DNA of 64,000 nt from Bin52 sp965243345 (GTDB lineage Bacteria > Pseudomonadota > Alphaproteobacteria > Thalassobaculales > Thalassobaculaceae). The notes beneath the pieces are model-generated. The model did not search any database. It was not told where the DNA came from and worked only from the letters and a program-made list of their open reading frames with translations. Where the stretch lies: contig CBDEUR010000003.1 of the NCBI GenBank assembly GCA_965243345.1, forward strand, positions 806,001 through 870,000, read 5' to 3'. Shown in pieces: positions 16,573 through 25,646 of this stretch (the first letter of the stretch is position 1; every line of letters starts with the position of its first letter). The translations under genes were made by a program, and so were the position numbers.

Positions 16573-17397
16573 ATGCGACAGATTCCGCTGGGTTCCATCC
16601 TGATCATCGGAACGATGGCATTCGTCGCGATCTTCGCGCCCTGGCTGACACCTCACTCACCGATCGACCAGTCGCTGCCCGACAAGCTGTTGCCTCCGTT
16701 CTGGGAAGAGGGCGGCAGCACGACCTACCTGCTCGGCACGGACATCTTCGGGCGGGACGTGCTGACGCGGCTGTTCTACGGCGCCCGGGTCAGCCTGATC
16801 GTCACCCTGCTGGCCCTGACGGTCGGCGGCGGTGTGGGCCTCACGCTCGGCATCATTGCGGGCTACGTCGGCGGCCGGGTCGACGCCGTGCTGATGCGCG
16901 TCGTCGACGCCGCTTTCGCGTTTCCGACCATCCTGTTCGCGCTGCTGCTTGCGGTGACCATGGGCCAGGGGATGGATACGCTGGTAATCGCGCTCAGCCT
17001 GTTTCTGTGGGCCGGATTTGCCCGCGTGATCCGCGGCGAGGTCCTTGCCCTCAAGCAACGCGATTTCGTGGCCCTGGCACGGGTGCACGGCTGCTCGCCG
17101 CTGCGCATCATGGTGGCCCATATCCTGCCCAACGTGCTCAATACCTTCATGGTCCTGTTGACCCTGAACGTGGGCGTGATCATCGTCGCCGAGGCGTCGC
17201 TGAGTTTTCTCGGCGCCGGCGTTCCGCCTCCGACGCCCTCCTGGGGACTGATGGTCGCGGAAGGCCGCGGCAAGATCACCAGCGCCTGGTGGCTGTCCCT
17301 GATTCCGGGGATCGCGATTACCCTGGTCGTGCTGTCCTTCAACCTGTTCGGCGACTGGCTCCGTGACCGGCTCGACCCGAAACTCCGGCAACTCTGA
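16573..17397 (+). CDS. dppC: ABC transporter permease (DppC type)
   Basis: A 274-residue partner permease. LLGTDIFGRDVLTRLFYGAR and the EAA-loop segment KQRDFVALARVHGCSPLRIM identify it as DppC; PTPSWGLMVAEG follows near the C-terminus. The start at 16573 (MRQIPLGSIL) avoids overlap with dppB and gives a usual, slightly short N-terminal tail; an in-frame ATG at 16531 would overlap dppB by 35 nt. Its stop is one base before the dppD ATG. Confidence 0.92.
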   Translation: MRQIPLGSILIIGTMAFVAIFAPWLTPHSPIDQSLPDKLLPPFWEEGGSTTYLLGTDIFGRDVLTRLFYGARVSLIVTLLALTVGGGVGLTLGIIAGYVGGRVDAVLMRVVDAAFAFPTILFALLLAVTMGQGMDTLVIALSLFLWAGFARVIRGEVLALKQRDFVALARVHGCSPLRIMVAHILPNVLNTFMVLLTLNVGVIIVAEASLSFLGAGVPPPTPSWGLMVAEGRGKITSAWWLSLIPGIAITLVVLSFNLFGDWLRDRLDPKLRQL

Positions 17398-17398
17398 C

Positions 17399-18397
17399 AT
17401 GGGCGGAGCAACGGATACGGACAGGGAAGAGCCGGTTCTGGAAGTCCGGAACCTGCGTACCCACTTCTTTCTCAGACGCGGCGTGATCAAGGCGGTGGAC
17501 GGGGTCACCTTCTCGCTGGCGCGTGGTGAAGTCCTGGGCCTGGTCGGAGAATCGGGGTGCGGCAAGAGCCTGACCGCGCTTTCGGTCCTGCGCCTGCTGC
17601 CACGGGAATCGGCCCGGATCGTGGAAGGCGCGGTCAGCCTCGACGGCCAGGACCTTCTGGCGCTGGATGACCGGGAGATGCGCGGCGTGCGGGGCCGGCG
17701 CATCGCCATGATCCTGCAGGACCCGCAGACATCGCTCAATCCGGTGTTCTCAATCGGCAACCAGCTCGGGGAAGCACTGATCCGGCGAACCGGGGACGGA
17801 TCCCGCTCGCTGCGCGACCGCGCCGTCGAGGTGTTGCGCCGGGTGCGGCTGGCCGCGCCGGAACAACGGCTCACCCAGTACCCGCACGAGCTGAGCGGCG
17901 GCATGAAGCAGAGGGTGGTGGGCGCCATCGCGATCAGCTGCGCGCCCGAGGTGCTGATCGCCGACGAACCGACAACGGCGCTCGACGTGACGATCCAGCT
18001 TCAGTACCTGGACCTGCTGAAGGAACTGCAGGAGACCCTGAACATGGGGATCCTGTTCATCACCCACGACTTCGGAGTCGTGGCGCACATGTGCGACCGG
18101 GTGGCTGTCATGTATGCCGGACGGATCGTCGAGACCGGTCCGGTGAGAGAAATATTCGATCGACCCGCCCACCCCTATACCCAGGCACTGATTGCTTCGG
18201 TACCCAAGCTGGACCGGCCCGGGGCACGGTTGCGAACGATCGAAGGGCAGCCGCCGACCCTGCATGATCTGCCGGTCGGCTGCCGATTTGCCGATCGCTG
18301 CCCGCAGGTCGAGGCGCGGTGTCGCGAGGCGTATCCGGAGCCGGTCGACGTCGGCAACGGGCACCGGGCCAGTTGCTGGCGGGCGGCATTGCAATGA
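17399..18397 (+). CDS. dppD: ABC transporter ATP-binding protein (DppD type)
   Basis: A 332-residue ATPase. The Walker A motif is GESGCGKS, the signature is ELSGGMKQR, Walker B is EVLIADEPTTALD, and the switch His is in FITHDFG. The oligopeptide/dipeptide C-terminal extension follows, with a Cys-containing VGCRFADRCPQVEARC segment that can hold an iron-sulfur cluster in some relatives. The ATG at 17399 lies just after the dppC stop. Its stop overlaps the dppF start by ATGA. Confidence 0.93.
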   Translation: MGGATDTDREEPVLEVRNLRTHFFLRRGVIKAVDGVTFSLARGEVLGLVGESGCGKSLTALSVLRLLPRESARIVEGAVSLDGQDLLALDDREMRGVRGRRIAMILQDPQTSLNPVFSIGNQLGEALIRRTGDGSRSLRDRAVEVLRRVRLAAPEQRLTQYPHELSGGMKQRVVGAIAISCAPEVLIADEPTTALDVTIQLQYLDLLKELQETLNMGILFITHDFGVVAHMCDRVAVMYAGRIVETGPVREIFDRPAHPYTQALIASVPKLDRPGARLRTIEGQPPTLHDLPVGCRFADRCPQVEARCREAYPEPVDVGNGHRASCWRAALQ

Positions 18398-19368
18398 GCG
18401 CGCCGCTGCTCGAGGTGAGGGGACTGCAGAAGCACTATCCGGTGCGGAAGGGAATAGTGTTCGCGCGCAAGGTCGGCCGCGTTCGCGCAGTCGACGGAAT
18501 CGATTTCGTGCTCGAAGAGGGAAAGACCCTGGGCCTGGTCGGCGAATCCGGATGCGGCAAGACGACCACCTCCCGCCTGGTTCTGGGACTCGAGGCGCCG
18601 ACGGCGGGCGTGGTGCTGCTTGAAGGGGAACCGTGTCACGGTCGGAGCGGGCAGTCGATGCGCGACTACCGCTCCAGGGTCCAGGCGGTGTTTCAGGACC
18701 CCTGGTCGTCGCTCAACCCCCGCATGCACATCGGAGACATCATTGCGGAATCACTGCAGGTGGTTCGCCGGGGCTCAAAGGCGGAGATCGCCGAGCGCGT
18801 GGTGGAATTGCTGCTCGAGGTCGGCCTCCGGCCGGAACATGCGGTTCAGTATCCCCACGAATTCAGCGGAGGGCAGCGTCAGCGGATCGCGCTTGCGAGT
18901 GCGCTCGCGATCGGGCCCAAGCTGATCGTCCTCGACGAACCCGTCTCGGCACTGGATGTGTCGATCAGGGCGCAGATGATGAACCTGCTGAAGGATGTCC
19001 AGGAACAGGACAATGTCGCCTACCTGCTGGTGGCGCATGACCTGGCCACGGTCCGGCACATGGCAGACTGGACAGCGGTGATGTATCTCGGCCAGATCGT
19101 GGAATACGGTCCGACCGAACAGCTGTTCGAGAATGTGCAGCACCCCTACACCAGGGCGCTGTTCCAGGCGGTTCTGGCCGCCCACCCGGACCGGCAGGAA
19201 CGCGGCCTCGCTCTCTCCGGCGAGGTTCCGTCTCCGCTCGACCCACCATCCGGTTGCCGCTTTCACACGCGGTGCCCCCATGCGATGGACATCTGCTCAC
19301 GCGTGCCCCCGCCGCTGACTGACCGCGGTTCCGGTCATCATGCGGCGTGTCATCTGGAGCAGGGATGA
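18394..19368 (+). CDS. dppF: ABC transporter ATP-binding protein (DppF type)
   Basis: The second, 324-residue ATPase of the importer. Motifs are GESGCGKT (Walker A), EFSGGQRQR (signature) and KLIVLDEPVSALD (Walker B), with H in LLVAHDLATV. The C-terminal extension contains GCRFHTRCPHAMDIC, as in DppF/OppF. It heterodimerises with DppD. ATGA coupling supports 18394 as the start rather than the longer frame from 18319. It is the last gene of the operon. Confidence 0.93.
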   Translation: MSAPLLEVRGLQKHYPVRKGIVFARKVGRVRAVDGIDFVLEEGKTLGLVGESGCGKTTTSRLVLGLEAPTAGVVLLEGEPCHGRSGQSMRDYRSRVQAVFQDPWSSLNPRMHIGDIIAESLQVVRRGSKAEIAERVVELLLEVGLRPEHAVQYPHEFSGGQRQRIALASALAIGPKLIVLDEPVSALDVSIRAQMMNLLKDVQEQDNVAYLLVAHDLATVRHMADWTAVMYLGQIVEYGPTEQLFENVQHPYTRALFQAVLAAHPDRQERGLALSGEVPSPLDPPSGCRFHTRCPHAMDICSRVPPPLTDRGSGHHAACHLEQG

Positions 19369-19984
19369 GGTCCGGGTGTCCGCTCGCGACGCGTCGTCGC
19401 GCTGTCTGATCGCGGGCGTTGACGCGCTTCGTTCCGGCGTCGACCGAAACGGCGGCAGCACCGGAACGTCACGTGCCGGCCGCGGGCCCGTCTGCCGGCG
19501 CAGCGCCGGGCGGACACACCGGCTTCACCACTGGCAATGCCGGGCCAACGACCTGCACGGCAGGTCCGGGAACGACACGATCACGGGCGGGCAGAACAAG
19601 GGTGACAAGCCGGCAAGGGGCCCGCGGTCGGTGTCCTCGTGGAGGATGGTCCGGGTCAGGAAGCGGGCCACACGCGGGTGAGAAACTCCCGTGCTTCCAG
19701 GCGGACGGCGGTGGTGCAAATGGCTGGCGTCGAGCGGACCGCAGCCCGGCGGCATTCGGTTGATCCCGGTCATCGAAGACCGCGCGCGGCCGGGACGGTG
19801 CCGCTGGTCATTCCGGAACCGCCCGCCCATCTCGATGACACGGGGACTTTCCGAGCGTCTGCCCGCTCGCGTGCGCCGCGCCTTCGCGGTCCGGGCCGGG
19901 CAAGCCGCTTCCGGTCGCGGCACTTCGTGATAGGCTCGCGTCCGTTCCCGTCCGTACCGTGTTCCCGGGAGTGAGATTCAGGCC
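19369..19984 (+). other. Gene-free interval of about 600 nt with a short RTX-like stretch
   Basis: No full gene can be supported here. One plus frame (about 19544-19597) reads NDLHGRSGNDTITGG, which matches two calcium-binding RTX nonapeptide turns, but it is flanked by sequence with no similarity in that frame. It may be a fragment of a lost RTX protein or chance. The promoter of the gamma-glutamyltransferase gene should lie near the right edge. Confidence 0.4.
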
Positions 19985-21553
19985 ATGAACCCGTCAGCCA
20001 ATGTTCCGCTCGAGACCTGGGCGCTGTCCAAACCGCCGCGCTCGAGCCCGCGCGGCGTTGTCGCAACCCAGGAAACGGAGGCGGCCGAGGTCGGAGCGGC
20101 GGTGCTGCGCGACGGCGGCAACGCGATCGACGCCGCGATCGCCACCGCGCTTGCGCTGACCGTTACCGAACCGTGGATGAGCGGGCTGGGCGGCGGCGGG
20201 TTTCTCGTGGCCTGGATCGCACGCGAACGGGCGGTCCGGGTGGTCGACTTCGGCATGAAGGCGCCCGCGAATCTCGATCCCGGCGCCTACCCGCTGACCG
20301 GGGCTGTTGGAGGCGACATGTTCGCTTGGCCGGCGGTCCGGGACGATGCGAACATGCACGGTCCGCACTCGATCGCGGTTCCGGGCTCGGTCGCCGGCTA
20401 CGCGCTGGCGCTCGAGCGCTTCGGGACCAGGTCCTGGCAGCAGGTGATCTCGCCGGCGCTTGCGCTGGCCGAACGCGGTCACCGGGTCACCTGGTGGACG
20501 ACGCTGTCCGTCGCCGCCGAGGCCGGGGTGCTCGCCCGCTATCCGGCGTCGAGCGCGCTGTGGCTGCCAGGGGGCCATCCCCCGGTGATGCCGGCCGAGG
20601 ACCGGGTGCCGGTGCTGCCGATGCCCGCCCTGCAGCGCACGCTCGCACGGCTCTCCGCCGAGGGTCCGCGCACGTTTTACGAGGGTGCGCTGGCGCGGGA
20701 CATCGCCGGGGAGGTGCAGGCCGCCGGGGGCGTGCTCTCGAGCGACGACCTCGCGTCGTACCGGGCCCGCGTCGTTGATCCGCTCGGCGTCGATCGTGGC
20801 GAGGCCCGCTACCACGTCCCGCCGGGCCTGACCGCCGGTCCGACCTTCGTCGACGCGGTTTCGCGCCTGCCCGCGCTCGGACCGGAGACGCCGGAAGGCG
20901 AGCGCTGTGCCGCCTATGCCCGGGTCCTGATCGCGGCCTACCGGCACCGGCTCGCCACCATGGGCCACGCCGGTGATGCGGGCGGGAAGAGCTGCACCAC
21001 CCACGTGAGCGCCGCCGACGGGGCGGGCAACCTGGTCATGCTCACCACCACGCTGCTGTCCCGATTCGGCTCCCGGCTGACCCTGCCCGAGACCGGCGTG
21101 CTGATGAACAACGGCATCTACTGGTTCGATCCGCGTCCGGGACAGGCAAACTCGATCGCTCCCGGCAGGCGACCGCTTTCCAACATGTGCCCGATGGTGG
21201 CGACGAGGAGAGGGGAGCCCTGGTTCGGGTTCGGTGCATCGGGAGGACGGCGGATCATGCCCGCAGTCTTCCAGCTGGCGTCCTTCGTCAACGATCTCGG
21301 CATGGACCTTGGCAGCGCCATTGCCGCACCGCGCATCGACGTGTCGGGGATTGACCGCATCGTCCACGACGACCGCCTTTCCGAGGCGGGCATCGCGGCG
21401 CTGGAGGCGATTGCACCGGTGCGGTCATGGCCCGCGACCGCCTGGCCGTCGCTCTACGCGACGGCGTCCGGCGTCATGGTGGACCCGGACGGGCAGGGGT
21501 GTACCGGGAGCATTCACATACCATCGCCTGCCGCCGCGGTTGCCACGGCATGA
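19985..21553 (+). CDS. Gamma-glutamyltransferase-family Ntn hydrolase
   Basis: A 522-residue member of the gamma-glutamyltranspeptidase family, which is made as one chain and self-cleaves before a catalytic Thr. The likely nucleophile is Thr338 in KSCTTHVSAADGAGN. NAIDAAIATALALTVTEPWM and the MSGLGGGGFLV loop are family hallmarks near the N-terminus, and PLSNMCPMV is the PxSSMxP-like substrate loop. Unlike classical periplasmic GGT there is no signal peptide, so a cytoplasmic enzyme, such as a cephalosporin-acylase-like or catabolic amidase, is more likely than glutathione turnover in the periplasm. The stop overlaps the next start (ATGA), coupling it to the acetyltransferase. Confidence 0.85.
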   Translation: MNPSANVPLETWALSKPPRSSPRGVVATQETEAAEVGAAVLRDGGNAIDAAIATALALTVTEPWMSGLGGGGFLVAWIARERAVRVVDFGMKAPANLDPGAYPLTGAVGGDMFAWPAVRDDANMHGPHSIAVPGSVAGYALALERFGTRSWQQVISPALALAERGHRVTWWTTLSVAAEAGVLARYPASSALWLPGGHPPVMPAEDRVPVLPMPALQRTLARLSAEGPRTFYEGALARDIAGEVQAAGGVLSSDDLASYRARVVDPLGVDRGEARYHVPPGLTAGPTFVDAVSRLPALGPETPEGERCAAYARVLIAAYRHRLATMGHAGDAGGKSCTTHVSAADGAGNLVMLTTTLLSRFGSRLTLPETGVLMNNGIYWFDPRPGQANSIAPGRRPLSNMCPMVATRRGEPWFGFGASGGRRIMPAVFQLASFVNDLGMDLGSAIAAPRIDVSGIDRIVHDDRLSEAGIAALEAIAPVRSWPATAWPSLYATASGVMVDPDGQGCTGSIHIPSPAAAVATA

Positions 21554-22296
21554 ACGGGATGAGCGGAATGAACGAGAACGAACGTGCGAGCGCCGCCGGG
21601 CGGCGCGGAATCGATGGCCGACCCGTCGCGGATCCGGGCCGCAGCCCCATTACCGGTCCGGTCCTGCACGGACGGTGCGCGACCGTCGAGCCGGTCGACC
21701 CGGCGCGAGATGCGGAGGCGATCTTCAGGATCGGTCGCGAGGGCACGGACCCCGACGGGATCTGGGACTACCTTGCCTACGGGCCGTTTGCCGAGGTGGC
21801 CGCGGTCGAGGACTGGCTTGCCGGCTGCGCCGCCTCCCGGGACCCGGTGTTCATGGTCTACCGCGACCGCGCCAGCGGCGAGCCGGGCGGCATGGGCAGC
21901 TTCATGGAACTGCGTCCGGCGGTCGGGGTCGGGGAGATCGGCAACATCTGGTTCGGTCGGCCATGGCAACGCAGCCGGCATGCGACCGAGGTGCTGTGCC
22001 TGATGATGGAGCACGTGCTCGGAACCTGCCGCTACCGTCGGCTTGAATGGAAATGCAACGCGCTGAACGCGCCGTCGCGCTCCGCGGCACTCCGTCTCGG
22101 GTTCCGCTACGAGGGCATCTTCCTGAACCACATGGTGGTGAAGGGGTGCAGCCGGGACACCGCGTGGTTCTCGCTGACCGAAGAGGAGTGGCCGGCGGTG
22201 CGGGAGTGTCACCAGCGCTGGCTCGACCCGTCCAATTTCGACGCCGACGGGAAGCAGCGCGTTTCTCTCGCGGAACTCACACGCGCGTTGTGGTAG
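21550..22296 (+). CDS. GNAT-family N-acetyltransferase (RimJ/RimL-like)
   Basis: A 248-residue GNAT protein. The acetyl-CoA-binding core spans about residues 35-210, with GEIGNIWFGRPWQRSRHATE (strand 4 and the pyrophosphate loop) and LEWKCNALNAPSRSAALRLG (the N-x-x-S-x-x-A-x-x-L-G-F motif). This pattern is shared with RimJ/RimL-type enzymes and with small-molecule acetyltransferases. The ATG at 21550 overlaps the preceding stop; later ATGs at 21559 and 21568 are possible. The substrate is unknown, but coupling to a GGT-like gene suggests they share a gamma-glutamyl or amino compound. Confidence 0.85.
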   Translation: MNGMSGMNENERASAAGRRGIDGRPVADPGRSPITGPVLHGRCATVEPVDPARDAEAIFRIGREGTDPDGIWDYLAYGPFAEVAAVEDWLAGCAASRDPVFMVYRDRASGEPGGMGSFMELRPAVGVGEIGNIWFGRPWQRSRHATEVLCLMMEHVLGTCRYRRLEWKCNALNAPSRSAALRLGFRYEGIFLNHMVVKGCSRDTAWFSLTEEEWPAVRECHQRWLDPSNFDADGKQRVSLAELTRALW

Positions 22297-22322
22297 CAGT
22301 CTGTATGCCGTGACTGTCCGAA

Positions 22323-22345
22323 GCCGCGTGCTATACGCACGCGGC
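22323..22345 (+). terminator. Perfect 9-bp hairpin after the GNAT gene
   Basis: GCCGCGTGC (22323-22331) and GCACGCGGC (22337-22345) pair perfectly around TATAC. It is 26 nt after the GNAT stop and 47 nt before fhs. There is no clear T-run, so termination is probably inefficient or factor-assisted. Confidence 0.5.
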
Positions 22346-22392
22346 ACGTTCATGCCGTCCGGGCCGTCACCTGCGCAGGGGAGAAATCGATC

Positions 22393-24066
22393 ATGGTCAA
22401 GTCCGACATCGAGATTGCACGCGAAGCGAGGATGAAGCCGATCCTCGAGGTGGGGGCCACCCTGGGAATCCCGGCGGACTCGCTCGACCCCTACGGCCAC
22501 TACAAGGCCAAGGTCTCCATGGACTACGTCCGCTCGCTGCAGGATCGCCCGGACGGCAAACTGATCCTGGTCACCGGCATCAATCCGACGCCGGCGGGCG
22601 AGGGCAAGACCACCACCTCGGTCGGCCTCGGCGATGCGCTGAACCGGATCGGCAAGAAGGCGATCATGTGCCTGCGCGAGCCGAGCCTCGGGCCGTGTTT
22701 CGGCGTCAAGGGCGGCGCGGCCGGCGGCGGCTACGCCCAGGTGGTGCCCATGGAGGACATCAACCTGCACTTTACCGGCGACTTCCACGCGATCGGGGCC
22801 GCGAACAACCTGCTCGCGGCCATGGTCGACAACCACATCTACTGGGGCAACGCCTGCGAGCTCGACGAACGCCGGATCAGCTGGCGCCGGGCGCTCGACA
22901 TGAACGATCGCGCGCTTCGCACGATCGTCGGTTCGCTGGGCGGGGTGGCGAACGGCTTCCCGCGCGAGGACGGGTTCGACATCGTTGTCGCATCCGAGGT
23001 GATGGCGATCTTCTGCCTCTCGAGCGACCTCGACGACATGCGCCGGCGCCTCGGCAACATCATCGTCGGCTACACCCGGGACCGCAGGCCGGTCCATGCG
23101 CGCGACATCGAGGCCGATGGCGCCATGACCGTCCTGCTGAAGGATGCGCTGGCGCCCAACCTGGTGCAGACGCTCGAGAACAACCCCGCCTTCATCCACG
23201 GGGGGCCGTTCGCCAACATCGCGCACGGCTGCAACTCGGTCATGGCGACCCGGGTCGGGCTGAAGCTCGCCGACTACGTGGTGACCGAGGCCGGTTTCGG
23301 AGCCGATCTCGGCGCCGAGAAGTTCTTCGACATCAAGTGCCGCAAGGCCGGGCTGCGACCCGATGCGGCGGTCGTCGTCGGAACCATCCGGGCGCTGAAG
23401 ATGCATGGCGGCGTCGAACGTGACGACCTGGGTGCCGAGAATGTCGAGGCGGCGCGGCGCGGCGCGGTGAACATCGAGCGGCACGTGCTGAACACCCAGA
23501 AGTTCGGGGTCCCGGTGGTGGTGGCGCTGAACCGGTTCTCGGGCGATACCGACGACGAGATCGCCGCGGTCCAGGAGGTGCTCAGGGGCCACGGGGTCGA
23601 GGCGGTGATGTGCACCCACTGGGCCGATGGCGGCCGCGGTGCGGAGGACCTGGCCCACGCGGTGGTCGAACTGGCCGAGAGCGGACAGGCCGATTTCCGC
23701 CCGATCTATCCCGACGACATGCCGCTGCTGGACAAGATCCGCGCCATCGCGACCACGATCTACCACGCCGACGACGTCTCGGCGCCGGCCCGGGTTGCCA
23801 GTCAGCTCCGGGAGTGGGAGGGGATGGGTCTCGGACACCTGCCGGTCTGCATCGCCAAGACCCAGTACAGTTTCTCGACCGATCCCGCGGCCAAGGGCGC
23901 CCCGTCCGGGCACGAACTTCCCATCCGCGAGGTCCGGCTGTCCAACGGTGCGGAGTTCGTGGTCGCGATCGCGGGCGACATCATGACCATGCCCGGCCTG
24001 CCGCGGGTACCGGCGGCAACGAAGATCACGCTCAACGACGAGGGACAGGTCGAGGGGCTGTTCTGA
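22393..24066 (+). CDS. fhs: Formate--tetrahydrofolate ligase
   Basis: A 557-residue cytoplasmic enzyme that makes 10-formyl-THF from formate, THF and ATP, feeding one-carbon metabolism. The P-loop is TPAGEGKTTT (residues 66-75). EPSLGPCFGVKGGAAGGGYAQ and the block GDFHAIGAANNLLAAMVDNH are conserved, and the C-terminal part has EIMTMPGLPR-like DIMTMPGLPRVPAA. Length is normal. An AGGGGAG site lies before the ATG. It converges on the MFS gene, and the two reading frames overlap by 35 nt at their 3' ends. Confidence 0.96.
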   Translation: MVKSDIEIAREARMKPILEVGATLGIPADSLDPYGHYKAKVSMDYVRSLQDRPDGKLILVTGINPTPAGEGKTTTSVGLGDALNRIGKKAIMCLREPSLGPCFGVKGGAAGGGYAQVVPMEDINLHFTGDFHAIGAANNLLAAMVDNHIYWGNACELDERRISWRRALDMNDRALRTIVGSLGGVANGFPREDGFDIVVASEVMAIFCLSSDLDDMRRRLGNIIVGYTRDRRPVHARDIEADGAMTVLLKDALAPNLVQTLENNPAFIHGGPFANIAHGCNSVMATRVGLKLADYVVTEAGFGADLGAEKFFDIKCRKAGLRPDAAVVVGTIRALKMHGGVERDDLGAENVEAARRGAVNIERHVLNTQKFGVPVVVALNRFSGDTDDEIAAVQEVLRGHGVEAVMCTHWADGGRGAEDLAHAVVELAESGQADFRPIYPDDMPLLDKIRAIATTIYHADDVSAPARVASQLREWEGMGLGHLPVCIAKTQYSFSTDPAAKGAPSGHELPIREVRLSNGAEFVVAIAGDIMTMPGLPRVPAATKITLNDEGQVEGLF

Positions 24067-25312
24067 GAGGCGGCCGTGCCGCGAGCACCAGCGCGGCGGC
24101 AAGCAGGGAAACGGCGGCGAACAGCCACAGCGACAGCGTGTAGCTGCCGGTGACATCGCGCAGCGCTCCGGACACCAGCGGTCCGGCGGCCTGCGCGGTC
24201 ACCTGCACCGTGAGGACGACACCGCGGATCGCACCGAAGCTCCTGCGCCCGTAGTAGTCGGCCCAGGCGATCGGCGGGATGGTCAGCAGCCCGCCGATGC
24301 CGGCACCGAACAGGATCGAGGCGACCACGGCGTCGGTCACCGTCTCGATGCCGGGCATCAGGGCGGTCCCGCCGGCGAGCAACAGCCCGGTCAGCGACAG
24401 GGTGGTGCGGACTCCGACCCGGCGGACGAGGAGGCCGAAGATCACCCCGGTCACGCCGGAGACGAAGGAGAACAGGCTCACCACCAGCGCGGTCGAGGTC
24501 GCATCGAGGCCGCGTTCGAGCAGGTGCGGCGCCTGGTGCAGGCTCACTCCGGCCTGAACGGGATAGGCGAACATGATGAAGGCGAGCAGGATCCAGAACG
24601 CCGGGGTCCGCATGGCCTCCGCCCGGCTGTATTCGGGGTCGCGGTGGGGACGGGTTCCCGACGCGAGCCAGCTCTCCGGTGACCGGCCGTCGGGAACGAG
24701 CCCGAGATCCTCGGGCTGGCGCGCCATCAGCACGAAGGTGGGCACGAAGCCGGTGACCAGCACGGTCAGGCCGACCGCGATCCAGCCGGTACGCCAGCTG
24801 CCGGCCTCGATCGCGGTGTGGGCGATCAGGGGCATGGCGGTCAGCCCGACCATCAGTGCCACCGTCACGATCGAGTTCGCGAGCGGCCGCATCTGGACGA
24901 ACCAGCTGTTCACCGCGCCATAGATGCCGAGGTCGAAGGGACCGGCGAAGTTGGTGCGCGCGATGCAGAACAGCAGGTAGAACATGAAGAGCGACGAGGT
25001 AAACGACAGCAACAGCGCCGCGATCCCCGTCATCAGCACCGCGGCGCACAGCATCACCCGGGCGCCGCGGCGGTCGACCACGGGACCGAGCAGTGGCGAG
25101 GTGAGTGCCGCCAGCACACCGCCCAGCGATACCGCCCCGGCCATTTCCGACGCGGTCCAGCCGAACTCCGCTGACATCGGCACGACGAAGATGGTGAGCG
25201 TGGCGACCGCCGGACCCTGGCGGGCGAACCCGGCACAGCAGGTACAGGCGAGCACGACCCAGCCGTAGTAGAACGGCAGCCGGGCCGCCAGCCGTCGCTG
25301 GATCAGCAGCAC
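24032..25312 (-). CDS. MFS transporter (oxalate:formate antiporter / monocarboxylate-like)
   Basis: A 426-residue major facilitator with 12 predicted helices. YYGWVVLACTCCAGFARQGP in helix 1 and GPVVDRRGARVML between helices 2 and 3 place it near the OFA and monocarboxylate-porter families. Substrates are likely organic acids, though formate cannot be asserted despite fhs on the other side. The gene follows the DUF1674 gene by 33 nt in the same direction. Its last 35 nt overlap the end of fhs, with no visible terminator between the convergent genes. Confidence 0.88.
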   Translation of the reverse strand: MLLIQRRLAARLPFYYGWVVLACTCCAGFARQGPAVATLTIFVVPMSAEFGWTASEMAGAVSLGGVLAALTSPLLGPVVDRRGARVMLCAAVLMTGIAALLLSFTSSLFMFYLLFCIARTNFAGPFDLGIYGAVNSWFVQMRPLANSIVTVALMVGLTAMPLIAHTAIEAGSWRTGWIAVGLTVLVTGFVPTFVLMARQPEDLGLVPDGRSPESWLASGTRPHRDPEYSRAEAMRTPAFWILLAFIMFAYPVQAGVSLHQAPHLLERGLDATSTALVVSLFSFVSGVTGVIFGLLVRRVGVRTTLSLTGLLLAGGTALMPGIETVTDAVVASILFGAGIGGLLTIPPIAWADYYGRRSFGAIRGVVLTVQVTAQAAGPLVSGALRDVTGSYTLSLWLFAAVSLLAAALVLAARPPLRTAPRPVPRR

Positions 25313-25345
25313 CGTGTCAGGCCGTCAGGGCCGGGCGGCGGAGAC

Positions 25346-25555
25346 TCAGAAGTCCGTGCACCGACCCTGGTGTTCCCAGTCCCCGTAGCGTGTCGGTTCC
25401 GGACCGTCGACGCCGCCGATCTCCGGAGCCTGCTCGCGTGTCTCAGATGTCGCGTCCGCCGCCGGCGTGGATGCGGAAACAGGGCTTTCGGTCCGCGCCC
25501 GGCCGGTGCTCGAACGCACCACCGAGACGGTGAAGCGGCGGGTTGATCTGGTCAT
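25346..25555 (-). CDS. DUF1674 protein, SDHAF4-like succinate dehydrogenase assembly factor
   Basis: A 69-residue protein whose last 21 residues (GPEPTRYGDWE, then GRCTDF) are the DUF1674 signature. Mitochondrial and alphaproteobacterial relatives (SDHAF4) bind the FAD-loaded flavoprotein subunit SdhA and help assemble complex II. The start is the ATG at 25555; a longer frame to 25753 would run across the rsmB start and adds no similarity. It is divergent from rsmB, a common alphaproteobacterial arrangement, and lies 33 nt upstream of the MFS gene. Confidence 0.85.
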   Translation of the reverse strand: MTRSTRRFTVSVVRSSTGRARTESPVSASTPAADATSETREQAPEIGGVDGPEPTRYGDWEHQGRCTDF

Positions 25556-25646
25556 GCCGGGCACTATGCTGGCAACGATCGAGCCTGGCAAGCAGGCAGG
25601 CCCAGGGGCGGGCGTGCCGTTTTCCGTGGCCTCGGGGAAAGGCGGC

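Noticed and set aside
21514..24156. 880-codon minus-strand open frame opposite GNAT and fhs
   Set aside because: No motif, and opposite two well-identified genes; it is a codon-bias artefact.
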